Shown here piece by piece: positions 43,197 to 52,327 of a stretch of 64,000 bases of DNA. Each line of letters begins with the position of its first letter. Position 1 is the first letter of the stretch. Below the pieces are notes generated by a model. That model saw only the letters and a list, made by a program, of their open reading frames with translations, did not search any database and was not told the origin of the DNA. The stretch is from positions 6,470,850 to 6,534,849 of the forward strand of contig NZ_JACBZA010000001.1 in assembly GCF_013408535.1 (NCBI RefSeq). The letters run 5' to 3'. Source of the stretch: Actinopolymorpha cephalotaxi. GTDB taxonomy: Bacteria; Actinomycetota; Actinomycetes; Propionibacteriales; Actinopolymorphaceae. The position numbers and the translations under genes are program-made.

Positions 43197-43218
43197 TCGC
43201 TCCGGCCGGCGTTTCTTT
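43185..43218 (+). promoter_or_regulatory. Terminator-like hairpin (possible attenuator) in the ABC operon leader
   Basis: CGCCGGC (43185-43191) pairs perfectly with GCCGGCG (43205-43211), followed by TTTCTTT, just before the SD and start of the binding-protein gene. A second copy of the left arm, within the 11-base direct repeat ATGTCGCCGGC, lies at 43107-43117 and could compete for pairing. Confidence 0.5.
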
Positions 43219-43235
43219 ATCGGAGGTGTGTACGC

Positions 43236-44525
43236 ATGACCCCGACACAGCCGGCCGGCCCTTGGAGCCGACGAACCTTCCTGCGCCGTACGGGTGGCCT
43301 GGCAGCCCTCGGCGCGTTCGCCGCGGCCTGTGGCGGGAACACCGGACGCCCGGCGAGCGGGGGCGGCGGCGGTGGCGGCGGTAGCAACACAGTGTTGTCG
43401 CAGTGGTACCACCAGTACGGCGAGACCGGCACGAAGGAAGCCGCGCTGAAGTACGCCAAGGCGTACGACAAGGCCGCTGTCAACGTGCAGTGGACACCCG
43501 GTGACTACGCGTCGAAGCTCGCCTCCGGACTGCTCTCCGACAAGGGCCCGGACATCTTCGAGAGCCAGCTCAACATCGCCATGGTGCAGAGCAAGCAGGT
43601 CGTACCCCTCGACGACATCATCAGCGACGTCAAGGACGACTTCAACGCCAACGACATCACCACCAACACCGTCGACGGCAAGCTCTACGGCATCCGGATG
43701 ATCGACGACCCGCAGCTCATCTACTACCGCAAGAGCCTGCTGGACAAGGCCGGACTCAAGCCGCCGACGACGATCGACGAGCTCATCACCGCGGCGAAGG
43801 CCCTCACCAACAAGAACATGAAGGGCCTGTACGCCGGCAACGACGGCGGCCTGGCCATGGGCGGTCCCGCGTTGTACTCCTCCGGAGGCACCTACCTCAC
43901 CCAGGACCACAAGCCCAACTTCACCGGCGAGCGCGCCCTGCAGGCGTACTCCAAACTGCACGAGCTGTACGCCAGCAAGTCGATGTTGCTCGGCGCCCCC
44001 ACCGAGTGGACCGACCCCGGCGCGTTCATCAACGAACTCGCGGCCATGCAGTGGATCGGCCTGTGGGCGATGCCCGCCATCCTGAAGAAGTTCGGCGACG
44101 ACGTCGGCGTGATGGCGTTCCCGAAGCTGGACGCGCAGGGCAAGGACGCGGTCTACTCCGGCGGCTGGACGCAGTTCGTCTCCGCGAAGAGCAAGAACGT
44201 CGAGGCCGCCAAGAAGTTCGTCCGCTGGCTGTGGATCGACAAGACGGACTTCCAGGAGGACTGGAGCCTGAGCTACGGCTTCCACATCCCGCCCCGCAAG
44301 AGCCTTGCGGCAAAGGCGAAGAAGCTACAGACCGGCGCCGCCGCCGAAGCGGTGAAGCTCGCCGCCGACAACGGCTTCACCGACAACCCCGCCTGGACAC
44401 CGAAGATGGGCACGGCGTTCGGCGACATGCTCACCAACATCATCAAGAAGGGCGCCGACCCGGCCGCGGAGGCGGCGAAGGCGAAGAAGACCAGCCAGGC
44501 AGAGCTCGACCGGCTGTTCGGCTGA
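43236..44525 (+). CDS. Carbohydrate ABC transporter substrate-binding lipoprotein
   Basis: 429 residues. A Tat signal with lipobox (RRTFLRRTGGLAALGAFAAAC) is followed by a Gly linker and an SBP_bac_1 fold. Recognisable parts are the KGPDIFESQ region, LYGIRMIDDPQLIYYRKSLL and the GAFINELAAMQWIGLWAMP block. SD GGAGG precedes ATG 43236. With the two permeases it forms a CUT1-type sugar importer. The sugar is not deducible because no glycosidase or sugar kinase adjoins. The leader region suggests conditional expression. Confidence 0.92.
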   Translation: MTPTQPAGPWSRRTFLRRTGGLAALGAFAAACGGNTGRPASGGGGGGGGSNTVLSQWYHQYGETGTKEAALKYAKAYDKAAVNVQWTPGDYASKLASGLLSDKGPDIFESQLNIAMVQSKQVVPLDDIISDVKDDFNANDITTNTVDGKLYGIRMIDDPQLIYYRKSLLDKAGLKPPTTIDELITAAKALTNKNMKGLYAGNDGGLAMGGPALYSSGGTYLTQDHKPNFTGERALQAYSKLHELYASKSMLLGAPTEWTDPGAFINELAAMQWIGLWAMPAILKKFGDDVGVMAFPKLDAQGKDAVYSGGWTQFVSAKSKNVEAAKKFVRWLWIDKTDFQEDWSLSYGFHIPPRKSLAAKAKKLQTGAAAEAVKLAADNGFTDNPAWTPKMGTAFGDMLTNIIKKGADPAAEAAKAKKTSQAELDRLFG

Positions 44526-44531
44526 GCGGCG

Positions 44532-45482
44532 ATGAGCGCCGTCACCGAGTCGTCCACCGCGGACGGCACCAAAACGTCGACGGGCAAGGGGAGGCGCCGC
44601 GGCATCCGCGGCTCCTCCCTCGCCTTCTGGCTGTTCGTCGGACCGTTCCTCGTCGGGCTGCTGGTCTTCGGCTACGTGCCGATCGTGTGGAGCTTGTTCC
44701 TCAGTTTCTTCGATGCCCGCAACACGGTCACGCCCACCGACTTCGTGGGGCTGCGCAACTACGCGGACATGCTGACGGACCCCAACTTCCTGTCCAGCAT
44801 GGTGACCTTCACGGTGTTCGCGGTGTTCATCGTGCCGCTGACCTTCGCGTTGTCGCTCGGCCTGGCGCTGCTGGTGAACGGCGTACGGGTGGCACGCGCC
44901 TTCTTCCGTTCGGTGTTCTTCCTGCCCACCGCGTGTTCGTACGTCGTGGCCTCGCTGATCTGGAAGCTGTCCATCTTCAACGGCGTGCGGTTCGGCCTGG
45001 CCAACACCGTGCTGAGCTGGTTCGGCATAGAGAACATCGCCTGGCTGAGCACCGTCAACCCGCCGTGGTACTGGATCCCGCTGGTGACCGTGCGGCTGTG
45101 GCTGCAGCTCGGCTTCTACATGATCCTGTTCATCGCCGGCCTGCAACGCATTCCGACCGAGCTGTACGAAGCGGCCTACGTCGACGGCGCGAAGCCGGGC
45201 TGGCAGGTGTTCCGCTTCATCACGTTCCCGCAGCTGCGGGCCACCTCCATTGCGGTGCTGCTGCTGAACCTCATCGCGGCCTACCAGGCGTTCGACGAGT
45301 TCTACAACCTCGTCGGCAACGTCAACTACGCCCGGCCGCCACTGGTGTATCTCTACAGCGTCTCGCTGGGCTCCATCCAGGACCTCGGCCGGGGCAGTGC
45401 CGGCGCACTCATCCTGGCGGTGATCATCATGATCCTCACGCTGGTGCAGAGCAGGATCTTCGGCTTCGGTAAGGCGGACTGA
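44532..45482 (+). CDS. Carbohydrate ABC transporter permease (MalF-like)
   Basis: 316 residues, six transmembrane helices after a basic cytoplasmic start. The EAA loop is ELYEAAYVDGAKPGWQVFRF. It begins 6 bases after the binding-protein stop and overlaps the next permease start by 1 base. The operon has no ATPase, so it probably uses a shared MsmK/UgpC-type ATPase encoded elsewhere. Confidence 0.93.
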   Translation: MSAVTESSTADGTKTSTGKGRRRGIRGSSLAFWLFVGPFLVGLLVFGYVPIVWSLFLSFFDARNTVTPTDFVGLRNYADMLTDPNFLSSMVTFTVFAVFIVPLTFALSLGLALLVNGVRVARAFFRSVFFLPTACSYVVASLIWKLSIFNGVRFGLANTVLSWFGIENIAWLSTVNPPWYWIPLVTVRLWLQLGFYMILFIAGLQRIPTELYEAAYVDGAKPGWQVFRFITFPQLRATSIAVLLLNLIAAYQAFDEFYNLVGNVNYARPPLVYLYSVSLGSIQDLGRGSAGALILAVIIMILTLVQSRIFGFGKAD

Positions 45483-46378
45483 TGGCGACCACGACCCAAC
45501 CCGCCGTACGCACCACCGGAACACCCGTCCCGATCGGGCACAGCCGCGGCCCGATGGCGACGGTGGCCAAGATCGCCCGGTGGGCGGCGCTGCTGGTCAC
45601 CACGCTGGTGTTCCTGGTGCCGTTCTACCTCATCGTGCGGAACGCGCTGTCCACCGACGCCGACATCACCGCGCCCGGCTGGAAGGTGTTCCCGAGCGCG
45701 CTGCAGTGGGGGAACATCGCCGAACTCTTCAACGACAGCGAGGTTCCGATGGCGCGTGCGCTGTGGAACTCCGCGGTCGTCGGCGTGCTCGGCACCGGCG
45801 GGCAGCTGCTGCTGGCGGCGATGGCCGGCTACGGTCTGGCCCGCATTCCCCACCGCGCGGCCGACAAGATCTTCTACCTCATCGTGGCCACGCTGATGAT
45901 CCCGGCGGCGGTGACGTTCATCCCGAGCTTCGTGCTGGTCTCCTCGCTCGGCTGGGTGAGCTCGCTGCGCGGCCTGATCATCCCGGGGCTGTTCAGCGGG
46001 TTCGCGGCGTTCCTGTTCCGGCAGTACTTCATCAACTTCCCCAAGGAGCTCGAGGAAGCGGCCAGGGTCGACGGCCTGGGCTACTGGCGGACGTTCTGGC
46101 TGATCGTCGTACCCAACTCGCTGCCTTTCTGCGCCGCGATCGCCGCGATCACGTTCATCGCCAACTGGAACGCCTTCCTGTGGCCGTTGGTGATCGGGCA
46201 GGACTCCTCGTCGTGGACCGTGCAGGTGGCGCTGTCGACGTTCGTCACCGCGCAGACCATCAACATCCACGAGCTGTTCGTGGCCGCCGGGGTGTCGATC
46301 CTTCCGCTGGTGCTGATCTTCGTGTTCCTGCAGCGCTATCTCGTGCAGGGCGTCGCCGAGACCGGCATCAAGGGCTGA
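45482..46378 (+). CDS. Carbohydrate ABC transporter permease (MalG-like)
   Basis: 298 residues, six transmembrane helices. The EAA loop is ELEEAARVDGLGYWRTFWLI and the C-terminus YLVQGVAETGIKG is typical of MalG-type partners. Its ATG overlaps the preceding TGA. Its 3' end overlaps the convergent SnoaL-like gene by 11 bases. Confidence 0.93.
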   Translation: MATTTQPAVRTTGTPVPIGHSRGPMATVAKIARWAALLVTTLVFLVPFYLIVRNALSTDADITAPGWKVFPSALQWGNIAELFNDSEVPMARALWNSAVVGVLGTGGQLLLAAMAGYGLARIPHRAADKIFYLIVATLMIPAAVTFIPSFVLVSSLGWVSSLRGLIIPGLFSGFAAFLFRQYFINFPKELEEAARVDGLGYWRTFWLIVVPNSLPFCAAIAAITFIANWNAFLWPLVIGQDSSSWTVQVALSTFVTAQTINIHELFVAAGVSILPLVLIFVFLQRYLVQGVAETGIKG

Positions 46379-47336
46379 CCAGGCGGGCACCGAGCACGGG
46401 CAGCAGGTTCGCGTAGTCGCGCAGCAGGGTGATCTGCCCGTCGCGTACCCGCAGGACGTAGACGTACGACATCCGCAGCGGGCGGCCGGTCGGCAGGTGG
46501 GTGCAGTCGATGTCGTGCTCGACCACGATCACCTCCGGGTCGGTCGTGTCGTGGACGACGACGTTGCGGTACGCCTCGAACCGGATCAGCTGCCCGGCGT
46601 TCCGGGAGAGCCAGGAACGCACGGCCTCCCGGCCCTCCAGCCGCTCCGGGATGCCGGGCAGGCGGAACGGGAACTCCTGCACGCCGTCGGGGGCGAACAG
46701 GTCGGCCATCTCCTCGCGGGAGTTCGCCAGCACCGCCTGCTGGTAGCGGGCGAAGACGGCCCGCGGCCCGGTGCCCGCCGGGTCGGCGCTGTCCGCGCTG
46801 TGCGCGCTGTGGGTAGGAGCGCTCTCGGCATCGGGCGGGTCGGCTGCTGCCGCCTCCTTCACCGCGGCCACCAGTTCGTCGAACCGGCCGAACGCCTGGG
46901 CCATCGCCACCACGTCCTGGTACTCGCGTACGTGCACGACCTGCCCGTCGCGGACGCGGAGCAGCACCAGCACGGCACCCGACACCCGCTCTCCCGTAGC
47001 GGTGAGCGTCCCGGCGAGCTCGTACTCCACGATCGCCACCTCGGGGTCGAGGCTGTCGTGGATCGCCACGACGGGGACGTCCTCGATGCGCATCGGCAGC
47101 GCCGCCCGCCCGGCGCGGGTCAGCGCCTCGAGCCGCGATCTGCCCTGGAGCCGGTGCGGACGTCCGGGAGGGTTGAACGGCCACTCGACCACGACGTCCT
47201 CGGCCTGGTCGGCGGAGTCGTCGGTGGTGCCGGACAGGACCGAGCGCCGGAACCGCTCGAAGGCCAGTCGCGGGGTCAGCCCCGTGGTCGGTTCCGAGGT
47301 CGGCTCGGTGGTCTGCTCGATTGTCGGCTCGGACAT
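46368..47336 (-). CDS. Tandem SnoaL/NTF2-like domain protein
   Basis: 322 residues with two similar alpha+beta-barrel domains (~20-165 and ~190-320). Each ends in the same pattern: VLLRVRDGQVVHVREYQD and VYVLRVRDGQITLLRDYAN. These match SnoaL-type or limonene-epoxide-hydrolase-like folds. Between them lies a linker with a Ser-Ala-His/Asp repeat. Catalytic residues cannot be assigned. It is divergent from a TetR regulator that probably controls it. Confidence 0.85.
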   Translation of the reverse strand: MSEPTIEQTTEPTSEPTTGLTPRLAFERFRRSVLSGTTDDSADQAEDVVVEWPFNPPGRPHRLQGRSRLEALTRAGRAALPMRIEDVPVVAIHDSLDPEVAIVEYELAGTLTATGERVSGAVLVLLRVRDGQVVHVREYQDVVAMAQAFGRFDELVAAVKEAAAADPPDAESAPTHSAHSADSADPAGTGPRAVFARYQQAVLANSREEMADLFAPDGVQEFPFRLPGIPERLEGREAVRSWLSRNAGQLIRFEAYRNVVVHDTTDPEVIVVEHDIDCTHLPTGRPLRMSYVYVLRVRDGQITLLRDYANLLPVLGARLVSP

Positions 47337-47352
47337 GATCTCTCCCGTTCAC

Positions 47353-47366
47353 TCAACGATTGTTGA
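47353..47366. promoter_or_regulatory. Candidate TetR operator
   Basis: The inverted repeat TCAAC-GATT-GTTGA lies in the 88-base gap between the divergent SnoaL-like and TetR genes. Confidence 0.5.
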
Positions 47367-47424
47367 ATCTCAACGAGCGTAGAGCGAAATCATGGCTTCG
47401 GTCAACGCCGGTAGAGTCACGAGA

Positions 47425-48054
47425 ATGAGCGCCGCCAGGAAACCCGAGGAGACCGGCTCGCCCGACTCGGCCGACCGTCCCCGGCTCAGCCGGGCCGAGC
47501 GCCGCCGGCAGACCGAGCAGCGGATCCTCGCCTCGGCCCGGCGGGAGTTCGCCGAGCGCGGCTACGAACGCACCACCATCCGGGGTGTCGCCGGGGCGGC
47601 CGGGGTCGACCCGGCGCTGGTGATGCAGTACTTCGGTTCCAAGGACCAGCTGTTCCGGCAGTCCGTGCACGTACCGGCGGAGGAGGAACTCCCCGCCGAG
47701 CCGGCCGAGTTCGCCGAGCTGCTGCTGTCGATCCTGGGCGTCAAGCTGAGCGGGCAGCCCGCCAGCATGCCCCTGCTGCGGTCGGCGTTCACCCACCCGG
47801 AGGCGACCGAGGCGGTGCGGGCGTCGCTGGCCGGGCAGATCGCCCAGGGTGCCGCGGTGATTCCCGCCGAGGACCCCGAGCTGCGGTCGGCGCTGCTGGT
47901 CGCGGTCCTGCTGGGTGTCACCACCGGACGTCACCTGCTCGAGCTGGACCACCTTCGCGACGCCTCGCCGGAGCAGATCACCGACCTGCTCCGGCCCGCG
48001 TTCCAGGCGCTGGTCGGCGGCCCTACCGAACCGAGCGCCGGCCAGGACGCCTGA
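47425..48054 (+). CDS. TetR-family transcriptional regulator
   Basis: 209 residues. The HTH region is RILASARREFAERGYERTTI followed by VAGAAGVDPALVMQYFGSKD. The C-terminal domain fits the TetR_C family common in actinobacteria (QLFRQSVHVPAE, then a LLRSAFTHPEATEAVRASLA region). ATG 47425 is preferred; ATG 47392 is possible. It is divergent from the SnoaL-like gene and likely represses it through the site at 47353-47366. Confidence 0.88.
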   Translation: MSAARKPEETGSPDSADRPRLSRAERRRQTEQRILASARREFAERGYERTTIRGVAGAAGVDPALVMQYFGSKDQLFRQSVHVPAEEELPAEPAEFAELLLSILGVKLSGQPASMPLLRSAFTHPEATEAVRASLAGQIAQGAAVIPAEDPELRSALLVAVLLGVTTGRHLLELDHLRDASPEQITDLLRPAFQALVGGPTEPSAGQDA

Positions 48055-48078
48055 CCACCCCCGATGCGAGAGCCAGGG

Positions 48079-49092
48079 TCACGTGCCGACCGTGCTCGAG
48101 ACCACCACGCGACGAACGTCGAGCCTCGCCCCCTGACCGAAGAGCCGGCTGGACGGGAGACTCGACGGATCCACGAAGGTCGACGGCGTTGGCTCGCCCA
48201 CGTTCGGGTCGAAGTATCCGGTGGGGCCGTCCCCGAGCTTCACCAGGCTGGTGCCGGTCGGGCAGTAGCCGTCCAGCAACGTGAACATGCCCATCCCGCA
48301 GGCAAGCTGTCGCGGCTCCAGGAGCACGTCCTCACCGCCGTGGTCGAGGGTGAGGTATCTGCGGTCGATGCGGCAGCCGATGCGGTCGACCCCGAACACC
48401 TCCTCCTCGTCGACGTACCAGCGCACGGTTCCGGCCGCACGGTCGTAGGAGATCCTCAGATGGTGCACCGCCCGCGGATGGTTCGCGGCGACCGGGATCT
48501 GAAAACTGAAGGCCGCGTAGTTGTCTCCGAGCGCCGGACCCCTGCCGAACGGGAGGCGCTCGTAGAAGGCGTAGATGGTCTTGTTCGTAAGGAAGAAGTC
48601 GAAGACGGCATACGTCTCGAAGTCGATCAGGTTCGCCGCGAACGAAGCGAGCCGCAGGTCGTCGTCCGGGTCGTCCACGGCGCCTCCGAACGGCTGGAAC
48701 CGAGTTCCGTACGTCCGTCCCCCCAGCCAGGTCTCGAGGGAGAGCACCTGGCCGGTGACGGCATCGAAGCCGGGATGGCCGCTGGAGGCGGTGTGGTTGG
48801 CGTAGGCGAGCCACTTCACGTGGTCGAGCCCGCCGGCAAGGCCGCCGTTTCGGCTGTCCGGTGCGAGGGTGAGGGTGAACGCGGGGTCGCCGGTCGTCGA
48901 ATTCCTGCCCGGGGAGACGACCGTGAGGCCGTGGGGGCCGGTGGTGATCATGCCGTCGTCACCGGTGAAGCTCCCGGCGCGGAAATAGAACCACTTTGCC
49001 GTTGGCGTGCCGACGGTGAACCCGTCCTTGAAGTCGTCCCAGAGGCGGCGGTACGTCCCGTCGTCTGCGCGAACGAACTCGAGATCGCGCAT
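48079..49092 (-). CDS. DUF6081-like protein of unknown function
   Basis: 337 residues with no signal peptide. Beta-rich segments such as WFYFRAGSFTGDDGMITTGP, the GLTVVSPGRNSTTGDPAFTL block and VHHLRISYDRAAGTVRWYVD suggest a concanavalin-like beta-sandwich. I recall this as the DUF6081 type; that name is not verified. ATG 49092 has SD AGAAGGA. The frame is open far upstream, but that part has no coding look. Convergent with TetR. Confidence 0.75.
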   Translation of the reverse strand: MRDLEFVRADDGTYRRLWDDFKDGFTVGTPTAKWFYFRAGSFTGDDGMITTGPHGLTVVSPGRNSTTGDPAFTLTLAPDSRNGGLAGGLDHVKWLAYANHTASSGHPGFDAVTGQVLSLETWLGGRTYGTRFQPFGGAVDDPDDDLRLASFAANLIDFETYAVFDFFLTNKTIYAFYERLPFGRGPALGDNYAAFSFQIPVAANHPRAVHHLRISYDRAAGTVRWYVDEEEVFGVDRIGCRIDRRYLTLDHGGEDVLLEPRQLACGMGMFTLLDGYCPTGTSLVKLGDGPTGYFDPNVGEPTPSTFVDPSSLPSSRLFGQGARLDVRRVVVSSTVGT

Positions 49093-49251
49093 GTCCTTCT
49101 GCCTTTCCGACCTTCCGACCGGCTGGTCGCAAGTGTCTTGATCAACTTCGTCGAAGATAGCCGAGCCCGGGCGGGATGTCCCGTGCCTCAGGGGAGGCGA
49201 ACGGGGTCGACGGGACGCCGGCCGGACGCCTGACGGGGGCATGGTGGCCTC

Positions 49252-49806
49252 GTGACAGACTCCGGTGTCATGTCCGCCCCACAGACCCCGTCCGGCTCCA
49301 CGCCCGGCTCGCCCACGCCCGGTTCGCCCGGCGCGAGCTCCCCGGTCAGCTACCGCCTGCGCCCGGCGCTCGGGGTGCGCATGCTCGGGATGGCCTGCGT
49401 GTGGCTCGCCCTGGCCGTGGTGCTCGAGGCGCTCCGCCGGGGCGTACCCGCGATCGACGGCACCCTCGTCGTGGTGCTGGAGTGGATCTTCTTCGCGGTC
49501 TTCGTGATCGTCGTGGCGCTGGCCGCCTGGTCGCTGCTCAGCCGGCGGTCGGGGCTGGTGCTGTCGGACGAGGGGTTCGTCAACCGGACCAACTGGCGCC
49601 GCGACAGCGTGCGGTCGGCGCGCTGGTCGGAGGTCGCCGACGTACGCCGGTCCGACGGCGACGCCGGCGCGGTGTTCGTCGTCGCACTGGCGGACGGCCG
49701 GCGCAGCCTGATCGCCACCCGGCTGCTGGATGCCCCGGTCGGTTCGCTGGAGGAGCAGTTGCAGGGGCGGCTGAACACCGCCCACGGCTACCGCCCGTTC
49801 GACTGA
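49252..49806 (+). CDS. Membrane protein with PH-like domain
   Basis: 184 residues. A Pro/Ser/Gly-rich start precedes two transmembrane helices (MLGMACVWLALAVVLEAL and VVVLEWIFFAVFVIVVALAA). A C-terminal domain (SGLVLSDEGFVNRTNWRRDS, then ARWSEVADVRRSDGDAGAVF) resembles bacterial PH-like DUFs. Starts at GTG 49252. Function unknown. Confidence 0.8.
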   Translation: MTDSGVMSAPQTPSGSTPGSPTPGSPGASSPVSYRLRPALGVRMLGMACVWLALAVVLEALRRGVPAIDGTLVVVLEWIFFAVFVIVVALAAWSLLSRRSGLVLSDEGFVNRTNWRRDSVRSARWSEVADVRRSDGDAGAVFVVALADGRRSLIATRLLDAPVGSLEEQLQGRLNTAHGYRPFD

Positions 49807-49846
49807 GCCGAGCTACCGAACCGGACCGGCCACCGAGCCGGGCCGG

Positions 49847-51373
49847 CTACTGGATCGGGCGGTACGCGCAGGCGTCGGCGAGGGAGTCGGCCGGTGCGTT
49901 CGGGTCCGGGGTGGCGCTGACGGAGGGCTTGGGCGTCGGCGTGGGCTTCACCGTCCGGTTGGTCGCCGGCTTCTTGGTCGGCGGCGCCTTCTCACTGGCC
50001 GCGAGCGCGGTGCTCACCCGCTTGTGGATCAGCTTGTAGTCGGGGTTCCACGGCTTGATGATCTTGTTGGTGAAGGCGATGCTCTTGACGTCGCCGCCCT
50101 TCACCTTCATCGACAGGTCGACGAACGCCGGGAGCAGCGAGCCGGGGATGTCGGTGAGCACGATGTGCTTCGACGTCTTGGCGATCGCTTCGTACCTCGT
50201 GAGGACCGTGCCCGGGTTGGCCTGGTCGATGATCGCCTTCATCGCGCACCGCTGGCGCAGCATCCGCTGGTAGTCGTCCGCACCGTAGCGGCCGCGGGCG
50301 AACCACAGTGCGTGGTAGCCGTCGAGGTGCTGGTTGGGGCCCGGGTGGAGGTAGCCCGACGGCTTGATGCCCTCGTCGGTGGCGCCACCGATGGCCACCC
50401 GCTCGTTGATGTTGACGGTGATCCCGCCGAGCGCGTTGACCAGCTGCGCGAAGCCCTGCAGGTTGATCAGGACGTAGTAGTCCAGCTTCAGGCCGAGCGC
50501 CTGGCCCACGGCCAGCTTGGTGGCGTCGGCGCCGGGGTTGTCGCTGTCGAGCAGGCCGGGGTGCTGCGCGGGGACGTTGCGGTAGATGGAGTTGATCATC
50601 CACTCCAGCTGGTCGCCCGGCCCGGCGTAGACGCCGCCCTTGTACGCCTTGGCCAGCGAGGAGCCCGGCGGGAACGGCACCTTCTCCAGGTTGCGCGGCA
50701 GGCTGAACAGCACGGTGTTGCCGGTGTGGGTGTCGATGCTCGCGACCTGGATGCTGTCCGGCCGGATGCCGGAGCGGTCCTTACCGCCGTCGCCGCCGAG
50801 CAGCAGGACGTTGACGCGGTCCTGGCCGGCCCACGGGTCGGCCGCGGTGACGTTCTTGGGGCGGGTGGCACTCCGGCTCTCCGTACCGGCGAAGACGTCC
50901 TGGACGACTCCGCGTTGCACCTGGGCGTAGCGGCCGCCCACGGCGAGCGGGGTGAGTACGGCCAGCACCAGGAGGGTGACCAGGGCCGAGCCCAGGATGC
51001 GCTGCAACGGGCTGATGTTCCAGGGCCGCAGCGACCGGTAGGTGAGGACGATCACCACCATCCAGGCCAGGCCGACCATGGGCAGGAGGATCCCGATCAC
51101 CCGGAGGGTGTCCGGCTGGACCAGCCAGTGCAGGAGCGACCGCCGCTGGGTGAGCCCGATCCAGGCGATGAACACGAGAAGGGCCACGGCGACGGCCAGC
51201 ACGGCCGCCCCGAGCCGGCGGCGGCCGGCGGCCAGCAGGCCGAGGCCGGGCACGATCGCGCCGGCGACCGTGAGCAGGAGGGCGCTGGTGAACGACACCG
51301 GCCGACGACGCCGCCGGTCGGTCACCGGTGGCGTCGACGACGTGTCGTGTTCGTCCCTTACCAGCTCAGACAT
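49847..51373 (-). CDS. LytR-CpsA-Psr (LCP) family cell-wall ligase
   Basis: 508 residues. About three transmembrane helices lie in residues 25-150, followed by an extracytoplasmic LCP domain. Marker segments are VNVLLLGGDGGKDRSGIRPD, the SIDTHTGNTVLFSLPRN block, and GYHALWFARGRYGADDYQRM. The C-terminus is a Thr-Pro-Lys-rich extended tail. LCP proteins attach glycopolymers (teichoic-type or arabinogalactan) to peptidoglycan. Nearby sulfotransferase- and acyltransferase-like genes may act on the same envelope polymers (inference). Confidence 0.93.
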   Translation of the reverse strand: MSELVRDEHDTSSTPPVTDRRRRRPVSFTSALLLTVAGAIVPGLGLLAAGRRRLGAAVLAVAVALLVFIAWIGLTQRRSLLHWLVQPDTLRVIGILLPMVGLAWMVVIVLTYRSLRPWNISPLQRILGSALVTLLVLAVLTPLAVGGRYAQVQRGVVQDVFAGTESRSATRPKNVTAADPWAGQDRVNVLLLGGDGGKDRSGIRPDSIQVASIDTHTGNTVLFSLPRNLEKVPFPPGSSLAKAYKGGVYAGPGDQLEWMINSIYRNVPAQHPGLLDSDNPGADATKLAVGQALGLKLDYYVLINLQGFAQLVNALGGITVNINERVAIGGATDEGIKPSGYLHPGPNQHLDGYHALWFARGRYGADDYQRMLRQRCAMKAIIDQANPGTVLTRYEAIAKTSKHIVLTDIPGSLLPAFVDLSMKVKGGDVKSIAFTNKIIKPWNPDYKLIHKRVSTALAASEKAPPTKKPATNRTVKPTPTPKPSVSATPDPNAPADSLADACAYRPIQ

Positions 51374-51846
51374 GGACCGTATTCAATCCCACTGGGACCC
51401 CCGTCCAGGACCACCCTCGGGCGCGAATGTGCGGGCTCTCACCCTGGCACGACGTGTGAGCGGACCCCGGAGTTGCACCAGCGGGTGCGATATCCGGTCC
51501 GCTCTCGTCGCGAGGTGTGCCGAGCTCCACGTTCGCTCCTGTTGGTCGTTCGGTCCTACTGCTGTGCTGCGGGCTGCCATCGGCCTGCCCGGTTCGAAGG
51601 ATTCTCCTCGGTTCCGGACAGGTTCGTGACAGGTGATGCCCGTTTTGGTGCGACTATCCGGGTTCGACCTGCGCAATCGGCCGGTTTCCCGGCATAGACG
51701 ACGGACGCCCGGATCAGCGCACGCTACGCCACCACCCTGAGATTGGCCATCTGACCTCGCGGTTCGTGGCTTCGGGCAGGTCGCTTTGCCCGGCTCCGCC
51801 CCGGCCCGCTACCCTGATCCGGCGTGCTGGCGCTGCCAGGACGAGG
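51374..51846. other. Intergenic region between LCP and tRNA-Ser
   Basis: 473 bases without a credible gene. It holds the upstream region of the LCP gene and the tRNA promoter near 51786. Codon bias is absent in all frames. Confidence 0.5.
51786..51815 (+). promoter_or_regulatory. Promoter of tRNA-Ser
   Basis: TTGCCC (51786-51791) and TACCCT (51810-51815) with an 18-base spacer lie about 30 bases before the tRNA 5' end. Confidence 0.6.
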
Positions 51847-51940
51847 GGAGGCGTCGCCTAGTCCGGTCTATGGCGCCCGCCTGCTAAGCGGGTTGAGGGT
51901 TCATCCCCTCTCGCGGGTTCAAATCCCGCCGCCTCCGCCA
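51847..51940 (+). tRNA. tRNA-Ser (anticodon GCU)
   Basis: The acceptor arms GGAGGCG / CGCCTCC, anticodon stem CCCGC / GCGGG with loop CTGCTAA (anticodon GCT), a long variable arm (GAGGGTTCATCCCCTC), the T arm GCGGGTTCAAATCCCGC and an encoded CCA are all visible. The long variable arm confirms a class II serine tRNA. It reads AGC/AGU codons. Confidence 0.95.
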
Positions 51941-52327
51941 ATGTGATCTCTCAAGAGATCGGAATGGCCTCGAATCCCATTGGGTTCGGGGCCGTTTTCA
52001 TGTGCGCTCGGCGAAAGGCCAGTGTGTTGGCAGTCTCAGGCGCCGGCGACCGGCCCCGCGCGGATCGTGCGCAGCGGGACCGTCTCCCTCAGCTTCTCCG
52101 CGGAGGTCTTTACTCGACTCTCCCGCAAGTTTGCACTATCCACTCAGCGGATTATCGACGCTGACATCGGGCCGTGAAGCTATTGGGCTATTGGGCTGGA
52201 GGCCTTGGTGGTGCGACCGGGTCGGAAATTGATCACAGTCTGATCACCCAGATGAGATTCGGTTCCCGGTGCAGCGGACAAGCACGTAGCTTCATCTCAC
52301 CAATGGCTTCCTCCGGGGGGAGAGACG
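51941..52327. other. Intergenic region downstream of tRNA-Ser
   Basis: About 390 bases, less GC-rich than surroundings. After the terminator there is no gene, no integrase, and no repeat of the tRNA 3' end that I could find. A short TATTGGGC duplication lies at 52183-52199. Confidence 0.5.
51966..51999 (+). terminator. Terminator of tRNA-Ser
   Basis: GGCCTCGAATCCC and GGGTTCGGGGCC form an imperfect stem with an ATT loop followed by GTTTTC, 26 bases past the tRNA. Confidence 0.75.

Noticed and set aside
49093-49785. N-terminal extension of the DUF6081-like protein to 568 codons
   Set aside because: The upstream part is antisense to the PH-like membrane protein gene, and ATG 49092 has a good SD.
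51941-52260. Integrated element or att site after tRNA-Ser
   Set aside because: No integrase, no direct repeat of the tRNA end and no terminal element genes are visible; only one atypical gene is present.
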